Part shown: positions 1-10,919 of the stretch, piece after piece
How positions within the stretch are numbered: position 1 is the stretch's first letter
How the letters are laid out: each line of letters begins with the position of its first letter
Origin: Morchella semilibera
Lineage: Eukaryota > Ascomycota > Pezizomycetes > Pezizales > Morchellaceae
Direction: 5' to 3'
Length of the DNA: 64,000 nt
Assembly: GCA_009192285.1 (NCBI GenBank)
Contig: WBVU01000021.1
Span: 464,995 to 528,994 of the forward strand
Made by a program: the position numbers and the translations under genes
Notes under the pieces: model-generated
What the model was told of the DNA's origin: nothing
Seen by the model: only the letters and a program-made list of their open reading frames with translations
The model's database searches: none

Positions 1-418
1 CGTGCCATACTTATGAAGTGCAATATCGGGATGGGGCTCGTATTGCACATACCCAACACCAGTGCGGCGCCGCCCACTGCGCCGTGCAGCTTTATTATTG
101 GGATTAGCAAAGCGACACTCGCGTCAGTAGGAGTGGTAGTTAGCCCCATGGGCGGGTGGTATAGTATAATGTGGCTTTTTCGCCCCACTCGCCGGCTGGC
201 AGGTCGGCGCATACATCTAGCGCCCCACACCCTAGCTTGCGGCTAGCGTTTGGCGTGTCGTTCCTAACCGGTCATGGCCAGCTCTACGGGCCACGGGCTG
301 TCCTGGTGATTGTGGGGTTGGCTACACCAAGAGTCGCTCTCTACATTGGCATCATGAACTCTCACTCGTGCTTCACGGACGGGCTGTGTCGTAATTTTAT
401 TTATGCTTCTTATATGCG
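1..418. other. Left edge without a supported gene
   Basis: Two short overlapping open frames exist here but show no domain, no codon pattern and no splice structure, so no gene is called. The stretch is GC-rich and holds short inverted motifs such as GGCGCCGCC. Confidence 0.5.
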
Positions 419-460
419 TGCAACCCGCACTGCCTCATCGTGGTCTTAGTGCGGGCTGCA
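419..460. other. 13-bp-arm hairpin downstream of the first coiled-coil gene
   Basis: The arms at 419-431 and 448-460 (TGCAACCCGCACT and AGTGCGGGCTGCA) pair at 12 of 13 positions around a 16-nt loop. The hairpin lies about 90 bp beyond the stop codon of the minus-strand gene that ends at 549. It could be a 3' processing structure or a small foldback remnant; nothing decides between them. Confidence 0.5.
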
Positions 461-548
461 CAAATAAAATGACAAAGGAGATGTAACCCTCCCCACAACG
501 ACCGAGAAACCGCAGCGCCACACAAGTTCTCCCAACCGCCCCCAACCC

Positions 549-1172
549 TCAATCCCTCGCCACTCCGCCGTCCTCCCGCGGCCGCGGCGCCCCCATCTCA
601 AGGTTCCACCTCACCGCCCCAAACCCCGGCACCCCCCGCAGCCTCAACCTGCTATCCCCCAGCGCACGGTTCAGCCGCTCCATCTCTCTACGGACGCCGT
701 CCGTGATGGCGCGCACCAGCACCTCAAACTCCTGGTCCGTCCCCTCCGCGCCATGCTGCAGCAGCCGCCGAACCCGCCGCTGCTCCCGGATCAGGTCCAC
801 GCTCTCGACGTAGCCGTGCAGCTGGAACTCGCGGCTCAGGTTTGTCTCCAGCTGGCGCTCGGCGCGCTCGAGGTCGGCGCTGGCGGGCTGGGTCACTGCG
901 TTTGTTAGCCGCGGGCTTGGAGGGGGGACAGGGGGGGGGGGACGTTTTAGCTCTGAGAGGAGGTGGATCAGCTTTGTGCTGTCGCGGATTAGGGACTTGA
1001 CGGTTGAGGCTTGGAGGCGGAGGTGGGCGAGTTCGCGGTCGTGGAGGGTGGCGAGGCGGGTGGGCAAGGGGGGCGGGGGTGGTGGGGGGCTGGGGGTGTA
1101 CTTCCTGGGAGGGGGGGTGGGGGACGGCGGGGAGACGTGGTATTCGATGAGGTCGGGGTCGCTGGTGGACAT
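549..1172 (-). CDS. Proline-rich coiled-coil protein with ARD tail (207 aa)
   Basis: Function unknown. Residues 10-40 form a proline-rich segment with runs of up to seven Pro. A helical stretch (about 40-75) is followed by a second Pro-rich linker (76-90) and a charged helical part rich in Arg, Glu and Leu (100-180). The protein ends in Gly-Gly-Val-Ala-Arg-Asp and a TGA stop. The same Ala-Arg-Asp-stop ending closes the coiled-coil genes at 27978, 29481 and 32281, so I place it in the same family. The second Pro-rich linker is encoded by a C-rich stretch that ends in CTAACAAACGCAG. That resembles a branch site plus acceptor, at the point where the paralogues carry their intron, but the matching donor would be a poor GTCCCC. 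The ATG at 1172 opens the frame just beside a GGTGT repeat. Alternative: a chance GC-rich frame, which the shared tail argues against. Confidence 0.6.
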   Translation of the reverse strand: MSTSDPDLIEYHVSPPSPTPPPRKYTPSPPPPPPPLPTRLATLHDRELAHLRLQASTVKSLIRDSTKLIHLLSELKRPPPPVPPPSPRLTNAVTQPASADLERAERQLETNLSREFQLHGYVESVDLIREQRRVRRLLQHGAEGTDQEFEVLVRAITDGVRREMERLNRALGDSRLRLRGVPGFGAVRWNLEMGAPRPREDGGVARD

Positions 1173-1197
1173 GGTGTGGTGTGGTGTGGTGTGGTGT
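1173..1197. repeat. GGTGT microsatellite, five units
   Basis: Five copies of GGTGT lie directly upstream of the start codon of the minus-strand gene at 549-1172, in its presumed 5' leader. Confidence 0.8.
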
Positions 1198-1907
1198 ATG
1201 CGGGTGCGGCGTTGGGTTTGGAGGTTGATGCAGGGGCTTGGCTGCAGGGATGGCTGTATCCTTCAAGTACCCCGCAAAAGCAAAGTTGGTCATGATAAAA
1301 AAAAGCACATCTCCCCGCATTCTAGGTTAGGGGCCTTCGTGCCTCCTTTCTGGACACTCGTCGGAGAATCGTGCTTCTATTTCGTACAATTAACCCGATT
1401 AAGTGCATAAAAGTGCGGTGGAGAATCCTCTGGCTGGCGGTGTGGTGGTGGGGTAGGATGATGGTACAGGTCTGCTTAGGTTCGCAGCACTGGGGCTCTC
1501 TTTCAGGGAGGCGGGCAGGAGGGGGTAAGAGAAGTCGGGTATCGATATTCTTGGTAGAGGATGAGGTTTCGAGTCTCTCTGCTCGCCAGCACATTTCTAC
1601 ACTATCGTGCTGGTCTCTCCCAATACCTAACCCTTAGTGCTTCCTGGGTACTCGCGATATTGGACGTACTCTACTCGGGTTCATTTTGTGGTAAATGATC
1701 AGAGGGCTAGGGCTCCGGGTTTACCCTAGGGCGGGGTTAGGGCCTGCTTTGTTTTTTATTACCCCTCTTTTTTGTTTGTTTCCGATTGTAGGCTAGCAAT
1801 CATATACTTGGCAGCCAGGAGGTGTGGCAAAGAGGGGCAGAGAGGGGAAGGTGACAGGGGGTGGAATAAACTATATAAACGGGTTGCCTCCCACCCTGCT
1901 CTGTGCA

Positions 1908-1976
1908 GAGTAATTTACTCCGGGGTGGATGTGCCCAGGTGTCTTCTCACTCACACTCACCCCCGGAGTATTACTC
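1908..1976. repeat. Imperfect inverted repeat
   Basis: The arms GAGTAATTTACTCCGGGGTG (1908-1927) and CACCCCCGGAGTATTACTC (1958-1976) are near-complementary, with one small length difference, around a 30-nt loop. Confidence 0.6.
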
Positions 1977-2800
1977 CCACTACTACATGTAGCACCCGCT
2001 CTGCTAGGGTTGATAGCAAATTGATCTTGATTGGGGGGGGGACACCCTGATAACTGGCTACAAGCGTTATCCTGGCTGGTTTTTTGTTGAGGTCCCCGTC
2101 TCGTTTCCTGGGAATATACACAAAACCAAAGCTCAAATTACATTTCCGGTGCTTTGTGAGTGAGTACCTGGAATCCATTCTTCAACTTATACTTTGTTGG
2201 AACTGGCCAAGCATTGCACAGAGAATGCACATCCGAATGAAAGTTTTCTTCGCTGTCGTCACTTTCAAGGCTGTAGAATTCTATCCTATTTCCAAACTTA
2301 TTCCCGACCCTGAGCTCGAGATTGAAACTGCTGTTGATATGAAATCATTGCTCATTCTACCATGTATCAAGTCCACTGGGTTATTCCCGCTGTGGGTGAG
2401 AGTGAGATATTCTTCAGATACAACTGAAGGGCAATTGCTCCCTTTATTCCTTTGGCGGAGTGAAACAAGGCATTAGAACTAGTTGCAAGGACGAATTGAT
2501 GCAAGGTAGAGAGTAAGGAGAGGGAGCTTTTAAACCCCCGCTAAGACCGAAACTATTATGAGAAAACCTACCGGTATTATAGGCCTTTCTGGTGGGGTCC
2601 TTATATGAAGTAGCAAGGTGCTCCGGTACGGGCAAAAGTCTATCCCAGGCCGCACACCCGCCCCGACTCTGCCCCCGGAATCTGGAGGCCAGACCGAAGC
2701 CACCACCCAAAAGGCTCCCCAATTGAATGTTACACACACCCAAGTTGTGGCATAAGTGGCTGACTCCGCTTCGTATGTGAAGTGGAAGCCAGGCTTCTAC

Positions 2801-2877
2801 TTGCCGAATTTTCAGGTTTAGGACGGTTGCCACCCAACCTTTGGTTATGTCTCGTCCTAAACTTAAAGATTTGGCAA
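2801..2877. repeat. 25-bp-arm inverted repeat
   Basis: The arms 2801-2825 and 2853-2877 pair at 21 of 25 positions. All four mismatches are transition-type differences (G/A or C/T). It may be a foldback element remnant. Confidence 0.6.
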
Positions 2878-3009
2878 GCAGCACCCCTGCCTCTATACTC
2901 GCTTCTATATCCTAGAAGCCATCTCGAAGCCACACAGATATGGCTCCTGCCCCTTCACCTACTTCCACACGCTGACTCTACACTCTTCCCGGCTCCGCCC
3001 CCGGAGCCT

Positions 3010-4815
3010 GAAAGTCAGACCTTTATTTAGGGTTAGGGTTACTGGAAGCATCTGGATCATGCACAGTAATGGCTACTAAAAAGGAAGTATTCATTTGGGA
3101 TTGTATCGTACCAAGGATTAAAAAAACTGATGAGAAGATGATATAGGGCAAAATCGGGGCTTGTGTTTTGGGACCGTCCAAATTGGAGAGATATCAATAC
3201 ACAAACCGATGTGGACCAAGTTGTCCAAGCTGTTCTCCGTCCCTTCCAGTTCTACAGGAGTGGGATAGAATCACCTGCTTTTTCAGGTTCTTATGGTGGA
3301 TAACTAGTATCCCATAAATAGACAAAAGATTTGTCCGGAGATAAGCGGAGGACGAGCACTCATGCGGGCAAGGAGGGAACGATCCGAACTTTGAACAGTT
3401 GATTACTGGGGAGGGAGCTGAAACACCCACAGCCAGAATCAACTGCTATATAAACTGATATGTCATCTATGAATTCCCAAGAACTCATATAGTAAGGAGC
3501 ACCCCATTGAAAAATAAGAACTTGGATATAATATAATGCAACTACCTTTATATACTCATGCCCGAGGTGTTAGTCCATTGGACAGTATAAATAGCTATGC
3601 CTCTCTTAAATGGGTTTAGCTAAGATATAGACAAACAGATAAGTGGATATTCAGGTCAGAGTAGGTATTGAATTTCAAATTTCCTAACTACAGCGGGTGG
3701 CCGGAGGCCGCACTACACTTGTACTATACAATGGAATAAAAACAGACAACAGCCACCATCAGTCGCGCGCTGCACACCCCACAGCTTCCCTAATCTCCTC
3801 CTTCCCTAATCTCCTCCGTACTCTGCTCCTGCTCCTGGCGCTGCATCTGCAGCCACCGCCTCGCCGCCTCCTCCCGGTGCTGGTCCAGCTCCTCATCTAA
3901 CTCCTTGCGTCGCTTACCCTCCGCCGCTCTCTCCAAGTGTAGGCGCTGCAGCTCCGCCTCCATGTCCCTGTACCGCCGCTTCTCCAGCTCCCTCGGTTCC
4001 TGCAGCAGTTTCGCACCCTCCTCCCGGAGCTGGTCCAGCTCCTCCTCCAACTCCTTGCGTTGTTTACCCTCCGCCGCTCTCTCCGATTGTAGACACTGTA
4101 GATCCTCCTCCAACTCCTTATGGCGCTTAACCTCTGCCGCTCTCTCCGATTGTAGACACTGTAGATCCTCCTCCAACTCCTTATGGCGCTTAACCTCTGC
4201 CGCTCTCTCCGAGTGTAGACGCTGCAGCTCCGTCTCCAACTCCTTGTGTCGCTTGCTCTCCGCCGCTCTCTCCGAGCGTAGACGCCGCAGCTCCACCAGC
4301 GCGTCGTGCACTTGGGAGGGGGTTGGCATCCCCCCGTGGTCACATAGCTGTTTGTATAGGTCAGTCATGTGGTCTATGAGCTGCTGCTCCCGCCAGGCCA
4401 TGATATCCCGGACCCCTCGCCATCGGACCACGAGGCTGGAGAGGCATTCGACGGGGAGCTGCAACACCAGCCCTGCCAGTTGACTCGGAGGCGGCATAGT
4501 GTCGGCCTGATATGTTAGTGCTGGTGGGGCAGGTAGTGGGAGTCGGTGGCCTTACTGCTTCTTGCCCGTGGATGGTAAGGCGGTGGAGCTCCTGCATTAG
4601 GGACTGGTAGTTGGCTAGAACTTGGTCTTCGCTTGCACGGAGAGAGGCGAGCTCGGTCGCTAGATCTGGGGAATTTGCGGCGTCTTGTCCTGTAGGAGAG
4701 TCGTCCATGGCTCGGTGGGCTCGTGGTTGGGGAGGCGATGGGAGATATGGTCGGGGTTAAATGTTTAGGCATCCGCACAAGGGCAGGCGGGGACAGTAGA
4801 TGACTAAGCATGTTA
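3010..4815. repeat. Segmental duplication, left copy
   Basis: This block matches 27175-29405 in the same orientation. Shared landmarks in the same order are the GGGTTAGGGTT motif (3028), an AAGGAAGTATTCATT-like stretch (about 3082), the non-coding run at 3190-3440, the run GCGGGTGGCCGGAGGCCGC near 3695, the whole coiled-coil gene with an identical 49-bp intron, and GTAGATGACTAAGCATGTT at about 4796. The right copy is longer mainly because its gene holds more 63-bp repeats. Confidence 0.85.
3790..4708 (-). CDS. Coiled-coil protein, 21-residue repeats, two exons, ARD tail lost
   Basis: Function unknown. Exon 1 is 4556-4708 and exon 2 is 3790-4506. The 49-bp intron (GTAAGG donor, CTAAC branch, CAG acceptor) is identical to that of the paralogue at 27978-29292, and the splice keeps the frame, giving about 289 aa. 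The N-terminal 50 residues hold a short helix with Tyr-Gln-Ser-Leu-Met. Exon 2 holds about five units of a 21-residue (three-heptad) repeat of the type LxRLxSERAAExKRHKELEEE, a parallel coiled coil. At the 3' end a 16-bp stretch (TTCCCTAATCTCCTCC on the plus strand) is present twice in tandem at 3786-3817. This moves the frame to an early stop, so the protein ends in Gly-Gly-Asp. The codons for Cys-Ala-Ala-Arg-Asp-stop are still present, out of frame, just downstream. The gene is otherwise intact. Confidence 0.75.
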
Positions 4816-5674
4816 CACTCGGGTGTGGTGCGGCGCGACATGCCTGTATGGTTGCGGACACTTGTATCCGGAGCACTTTTCGTACCTGACTTCGAGGGAT
4901 GATACTTTCTAACCACCACCATTTGAAAGTATTAGAGAGGTGTAATTATATGCTATAGCTTATCACAGCGTAGAGCTCGGTTGAGTGATGTTGCGGGAAG
5001 AGGGATTAGTCGGGGATTCTCTTATGTTCTTTGGGTTTCGGTATCAGGGGTTCGGTTCGGGAATAGGGTCTCGGGTATAGGGGATAAGGTCGGGTTCGGA
5101 TATAAGTGTCTTGGGAGGTTCTATGGGGTTCTGTACAGGGTTACTGGGGTTAGTCATCGGGTTGGGTGGTGTGATATATATAGGGGCTTTGCCTTCGCTT
5201 TTAGATAGTTTCTTTCCTTTCCTCTTCACGCAACCTTCCTGTCAATTAAGTTGGGTCAAGACTTCGGGCCTTCGAGCCAACCCCTTTAGTTTCTGTTTCG
5301 CCTCGTGCCTCGTGTATCAATACGACTTCGCTTCGCCTTTGTCTCCCCTTCGGTCTACTCCCCTGTCCTGTCCTACCCTACCACACCCCGCCCCGCTTTA
5401 GTATTATACTTTGGCACGTCCTGACCCTGTCCTCGCCTCGCTCCGTGATATAGCTCCCAAAAAAGAGCAGGACAGGGCCCGATCAATAAAATATTCTGTT
5501 GTTGGGAAAGTATTAATTTAACAAAAGCTGGATTTTGGGTGGGCGGGCCGAGAAATGTCGCATATCAAATTACTATTTTACGAATAAATGCTGACTAATA
5601 GACATCAATAATTCCGTTACAATATAGATAATACTTGTAAATGGATGTATTTGAAACTGATATCAGAGCGGTAG
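4816..5674. other. Intergenic, no supported gene
   Basis: GT-rich up to about 5200, then pyrimidine-rich (5210-5460). Open frames here are simple-sequence artefacts with no domain. Confidence 0.5.
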
Positions 5675-6484
5675 TGTCACGGTGACGGAGTAACCCAACG
5701 CAAAGTAGAAGATGACAATGATGACGCAGAAGGACTCGAGGAGCACAGCCAACGTAACGAGGAGGCCAACGAAGACAGGATCAGCACCGGGCAGGCACAA
5801 GCACAAGCACTGGCAAAGGCAAAAGCAAGGGCAACGGCACAAGGGCACAGGGCAGAGAGAGTGAAGGCCGGATGAGCCTCAACGAGAATGATGAGAATTG
5901 CTATGAGTTTTCCTCTTGAAGAGAACAAGATCTTCAGGGCGAGGAACTATGCCTTAAGAATAGGAGTAGCTTCCTATGTACCAAGATAACAGGAAGACGA
6001 GACAGAGAAGAAAGAAAGAAAGAACCAAGGAAAACAGCTATGACCACTATTTAATACCCTTCCCTCGGCAGTCAGGCATGACTCATACATCAGCCCATAG
6101 AAACCTATAGAAATCCATCGCACCCATACCTCGTATTCCTCTCCACCATCTATGCTATTTACATTACAAATCCATCACGCCATTGAACCTCCTAGAATCC
6201 AATGATGACACCCCTTCCCTAACTCACCCCTTCCTCGCTTAACATTACCCTAACAATCATAACAGCGCTTCGACTACCCAATACTCGGGACCGATTCTAA
6301 GATGCCGGGACAATCTCGCCACTTCCCATTACCAATCCTTCCTGCAACCGAACCTCATAGAACTTAATGACAACAACCTCACCCCATCTCACCCAACCCT
6401 CACTTAACATAACTCCATCTATCGCAACAGCGTTACGTTCACCGAACCGTCAGGACCGATGCCAATACGTAAGGGCAGAACAGA
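5675..6484. mobile_element. Solo LTR fossil, same family as 14611-15241
   Basis: Starting at TGTCACGG/TGACGGAGTAACCC it aligns with the solo LTR at 14611-15241 over its length: the run with ATGACGCAGAAGGACTCGAGG, the GACGAGACAGAGA block, the TATTTAATAC/CA region, the CATCACGCCAT block and the final GGACCGAT stretch with CGGGACA near 6312. A partial second copy of the last part of the LTR follows (about 6313-6484). No internal retrotransposon region is attached on either side and no clear target duplication was found. It is an old, broken solo copy. Confidence 0.7.
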
Positions 6485-6838
6485 ATTTGTTATAGTGAGA
6501 CGAATTTTTGAGATATTGCTACGTGACTTTATATAGATATATTTATACACTATATATATGATTCTACGGTGTCAACAATTCCATATTATGAATTCTATAA
6601 TTTCTGAATTTCTTTGCTGGTCCCCAGCTATAAAATATATAGTAACCTTAAATTATTTATATCACAATAGGTTTTTAAAATATTGGTTTGAGATTTAAAT
6701 AATATATATTTGTATACTATATATCCCTTTATATAATATCAAATATATCAAATTTTGACTTCCAAAAATCCAGAATTTTTCAACCTGATATATATGCTAT
6801 CTCAAATATGGCTAATTATACTGTCATACAGAACCGAT
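6485..6838. other. AT-rich spacer
   Basis: Strongly AT-rich with many TATATA runs. No gene seen. It lies 3' of the JmjC gene relic. Confidence 0.5.
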
Positions 6839-8295
6839 TTAAGCCTTCTCCTTACCCTTTCCCTTATTAGCCTTCTTTTCCTTCTTCATTGCTTTTTGAA
6901 GGTCCTGCTCCTGCTTTTTGTCCTCCAAATATTTCTCAATAAGCGTCAAATCCAAAATGATTGGCTCAGTTGGAGAAATATCACAGTCGCAAAGTTGATA
7001 TTTTTTTGGCCTCAGGGATCCGGTCTTCAGTGGCGAAATTCATTGCTTCTGCAAGATTCGAGCCACTATTAATACCACAATGGTAAGCTACAGGCCAAAC
7101 AATAATTATTCCATTCTTTTCTTGAATGAATTAATGACAAGCATAACCATATTGTAACCAGAGTACAAGTGTAATAGGTGACTGGGAAAGCACAAAACCC
7201 TGATGGCGAAGAGTCTGTGGGCAAGAGGTAATATCAACTTCTAGAGTAACTATTCCCTTAGTTGACATAAAATTCAGAATTTATAAGCTATGAGTATTTA
7301 CGTTTAGATTAAGCAACAAAAAGCTACTTAGAATGTTCAGGAATAACATAGCAGATATTGGCTGCACCATTAAGGACAGTATTGGTGGAATAGCAATGAT
7401 AATTCTCTACATGCCAGGAAAAGGCAGTACCTGGAGTACCAAAATAAATATAGGTAGTAGTAATTCCAGGAATTGCAGGAAGATCTGGAGTCAGGAGTGG
7501 GTTCCAATCTAGGTCATTGAAAATGTGTGTCCAACTCTTGCTCATGTTGATCAAAGAAACTATGTTAAGGCTGTTAGTGAATTGGATTTTGATGAAGTAG
7601 TAAAGGTAATACCTTCAGTATCAACCGCATAGTTCCTAACTTGAGACGAAGCTTTATTTTTTGAGGGTTCCACCTTCTTTGCGATCTTACCCCAGAACTC
7701 ATACAAGGTACCAATGAATTGATAGTCAATCTTTTTCCCAACCATTTGAGTTTGCCAACGAGATATAGGAAGCTTCCCAGGTAAGTACGCAACGGTATAA
7801 GCTTTTCTTACATAGTTGGTAGTGTAAGAGAACTCCTCAAATACTTGCTTACTAACTGTCGGATTGATTTGGGCTAAAGGTTTAGAAACACGATTCCATT
7901 TCTTTACTTCAACTATAATTGGTAGCTTAAGCTTCACAGTTCCATAAAACCGTTCAAGCTCTTGTAGATATTTCAATCAAGTTGGAAACTCCTTAAGGCC
8001 TTGAATAGTTGGGATAATAAGTTGGAGTTGAGTTTTATCAGAGTGCTCAATCCTGGCATGGGTGTCAAGAATCTTTTTAAAACCTTGACGGGTGTAGGTA
8101 GAAATTTCAGCAGTTGATTTCGTATCAGGGAGTCTGATTGGATTGTTTGCTATTTATATATTAGTATATCAAAAATCTGATTTTGAAGGGATGGAAAGTA
8201 CCAATCTTGAAGCCTCTCTGCTTATGGTAGTAAAGAAGTTTCCTAGCTGCTGCTGTTGCGTCTGCGGCTCTAGATAAGGATGTTTTATTCTTCAT
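6839..8295 (-). pseudogene. JmjN/JmjC (KDM4-like) histone demethylase gene, degenerate
   Basis: JmjC enzymes are Fe(II)/2-oxoglutarate dioxygenases that remove methyl groups from histone lysines. On the minus strand a start at 8295 leads through two good introns (8150-8201, with ATACTAAT branch; 7560-7612, with CACTAAC branch), both of which keep the frame. A JmjN-like segment (IIPTIQGLKEFPT, then KLPIIVEVKKW) lies near 8020-7890. The JmjC core at 7554-7324 reads TTTYIYFGTPGTAFSWHVEN and then YVIPEHSK; the His-x-Glu of WHVE would bind iron. The distal half (CPQTLRHQ, then AYHCGINSGSNLAEAMNFATE, with the second iron-binding His region) is at about 7230-7040. A Lys-rich tail ends at 6839-6841. 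An in-frame stop lies in the JmjN part near 7977, and another falls between the two JmjC halves near 7130; after IPEHSK the frame also closes. I therefore call it a pseudogene. It sits between a solo LTR and a Gypsy fossil. A host gene fragment or a transposon-captured gene are both possible. Confidence 0.75.
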
Positions 8296-8831
8296 AGTTT
8301 CGAAGGTAATATTGATAAAGACAGCTTGAGAAGGCATGGTGTAGTGAGGTTATTGACTCTTGTTTGTTGTAGTGGTGATGTTTGATGTAGTGGTGAGGTC
8401 TAGTCCTGCCTGTTTTGGTAGTTAGGTAGGGTAACTTTACAAAAAACCCGGCAGTATATGCTTTCGCGGTAGAGAAGGCGGCCATCCACTTCGGTACACT
8501 CTGCCAGAGATATTTCTTTGCAATGTTTCGTATTCTTCTGTCGTAGGTCCAAAATCTTTTGTGGGAATGGGTCAGCTTGATATCCCTGATCAAATAATTT
8601 CTGTAGGAGGGCGTTCTTTTCAGCGGGTTCATTTGTCAAAGAACCCGCCAACAAATTTAGCTTAGGATCTAAATTTTCCCTCTTCAGAACCGTCTGACTC
8701 TGATGTAGTAACCTTTCATCCCCTTCCCCAGGGAGATCTCCTGATCTCCTAGTTAATGCATCCGGTTTCCCACCTTGTTTCCCTGGCCTGTATTGAATAA
8801 CAAAATTGAAGCGTGATAAATATTCAGCCCA

Positions 8832-10607
8832 TCACACTTGCCTTCTATTAAGTTGCTTGGTTGACATAAAGTATTCAAGGTTTTTGTGGTCGGAAGTAAC
8901 CTCAATCGGGTGTTTCGCCCCTTCCAACTCGGGTCTCCATTCCTCGAAACATCGGATTATCGCTAATAACTCCTTATCATAAATTTCATAATTGCACTCC
9001 GCAGGTGTATGCTTTTTGGAGAAGAATGGAACGGGGTGTAGCTTTCCTTGTTCATCATATTGAGAAAGTACGCCACCGGCAACATAATCCGATGCATCTG
9101 TTTCCACTGTAATTGGTTTTTCGGGGTCGAAATGAATTAGAATAGGGGCGGTGGTAAAGGCTTCCTTCAGAAATTGGAAGGCAGCTTCTGCTTCCGAGGT
9201 CCACACAAAGGAAATATTCTTCTTTGTCAATTTGGTAAGGGGAGAAGCCAACTTAGAAAAGCCAAAAATAAAACGACGATAAAAATTCGCAAACCTTAGA
9301 AAGGCTTGCACATCCTTAACTGACTTGGGGGTAGTACATTCTTGTACCGCCGATACCTTGTGAGGATCCATGCGGATGCCATCAGGTTCAATAATTAGTC
9401 CGAGATAGGTAGTGCTTTGCGTATGAAACTCGCACTTTTCCGGTTTTAGCAGAATCCCATTCTTCTGTAAGACTCCCAATATAGTTTCGACGTGTTGCTC
9501 ATGTTCTTCAAGGGACTCGCTATAGATAAGAATATCATCCAAATACGCTGTGTAGAATTGGTCCAGATGTTCCTTAAGGCAATCATTGATAAAGTGTTGG
9601 AAGGTAGCGGGGGCATTGGTCAGACCGAACGGCATAACTATGTACTCAAAGTGGCCGTAGCGGGTCCTAAATGCCGTCTTCCATTCCTCTCCCTCGGCCA
9701 TGCGAATTTGATTATACCCTTGTCTCAAATCCAGCTTAGTATACCACTTAGCTTTTGAAAGGCGGTCCAGAGTTTCCCGTATTAGAGGCAATGGGTATCG
9801 ATTCTTCACCGTCAACTCATTCAATCCTCGATAGTCCACACAGAGACGCAAGGATCCATCAGCTTTCTTAACAAATAAAACTGGAGCCCCAGCCAGGGAT
9901 GAGCTGGAGCGGATGAAACCCTTGGAAAGGTTCTCCTGAATATAGTCCCTAAGTGCGAGCAGCTCATCCCTGGACATACCATAGAGGGGGCCAAACAGTG
10001 GTTCCTTCCCTTCTTTCAAGGGTATCTTATGGTCATAGGGGCGTCGGGGAGGTAGATCCTGGGCAAAAGCTTCGTCGAACATATTTAACTGATTGTGATA
10101 ACATTTGGGGATCCTTTGTTTCCATTCATTCTTTGGGGTAACCTGTAGAGCTTTTTCGATTTCGTAAAGAGTTATGCTGCAAATTTGTAGCTGTTTGCGA
10201 CGAGCCAGGCGGCTGAAGGGTACTGGGCCTATCATATAGGTCGGGGGTTTAATGCCTGGAATAATATCGGCGTTTCTCATAACATTACAGTTCTTTTTAC
10301 AGAACTCCGAGTCGAAAGCTACCGTGTTGTCTTTAAATTTCAGGGTGGCGTCATGATGTTGTAGCCAAGGAATACCAAGAACCAGGGGGTACTGTCCTAG
10401 TTTGGTAACGAAGAAAGGAATTTGTTCCTGATGGGAGCCAATAAGTAGAGGAACGCGGCAAATCAAGGTAATTTGGCCAGACGCTATAGGCCTTCCGTCA
10501 ATAACTTCGAGCACACAAGGAATATGAAGAGGAAATTGGGGGAGTTGGTGATGACGCGCAAAGTCTTCATCAATCAATGCGAATCCCGAGGCTCCAGTAT
10601 CAATCAT
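8832..10607 (-). other. Gypsy fossil: protease, reverse transcriptase and RNase H region
   Basis: The order is typical of Ty3/Gypsy pol. An aspartic protease motif (DTGAS) lies at the start. The reverse transcriptase follows, with LRLCVDYRGLN, the LDLRQGYNQI palm motif, MPFGLTNAPATFQ and the catalytic YLDDILIYS. The RNase H part begins with TVETDASDYVAGGVLSQ. Treated as part of a fossil element; no intact protein is claimed. Confidence 0.85.
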
Positions 10608-10919
10608 AACATAGGTGGAAATAGAGTTCTTATTGTGAGCAATGTTACAAGCTACAACTAAGTGGTCTCCATTTACATCAGCAAACTCAACTTGTGACTG
10701 TAGTCTCCCAACAGTCTCCCAGGTCTCCTGAGAGTCTCCTGAGACCCCTGGATATTTTCTGAGTCTCCTGAGGCTCAGGAGACATTAGGAGACAAATGAA
10801 GTCTTGCTGATGTAACTCCTCCTCTGCCGTAACCGAAACCGAAAAATCCGAAATAGAAAACGCAGATAAAGAAAAATCCTTTGAAGGTCCCTGGCGAGGG
10901 CCATGATACTGACCAGGGA

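Larger units (their letters stand above)
1198..3009. other. Intergenic, two imperfect hairpins, no gene
   Basis: No open frame here has a recognisable domain. The stretch contains the inverted repeats listed at 1908-1976 and 2801-2877. It also contains short motifs around 2640-2790 and 2990-3025 that reappear near 27150-27190, at the border of the right-hand duplication. Confidence 0.5.

Noticed and set aside
724-1410. Overlapping Pro/His-rich and Gly-rich frames
   Set aside because: Shadows of the GC-rich gene at 549-1172 and its leader repeat.
3897-4483. Arg- or Ser-rich frames of 148-192 codons
   Set aside because: Shadows of the repeats in the 3790-4708 gene.
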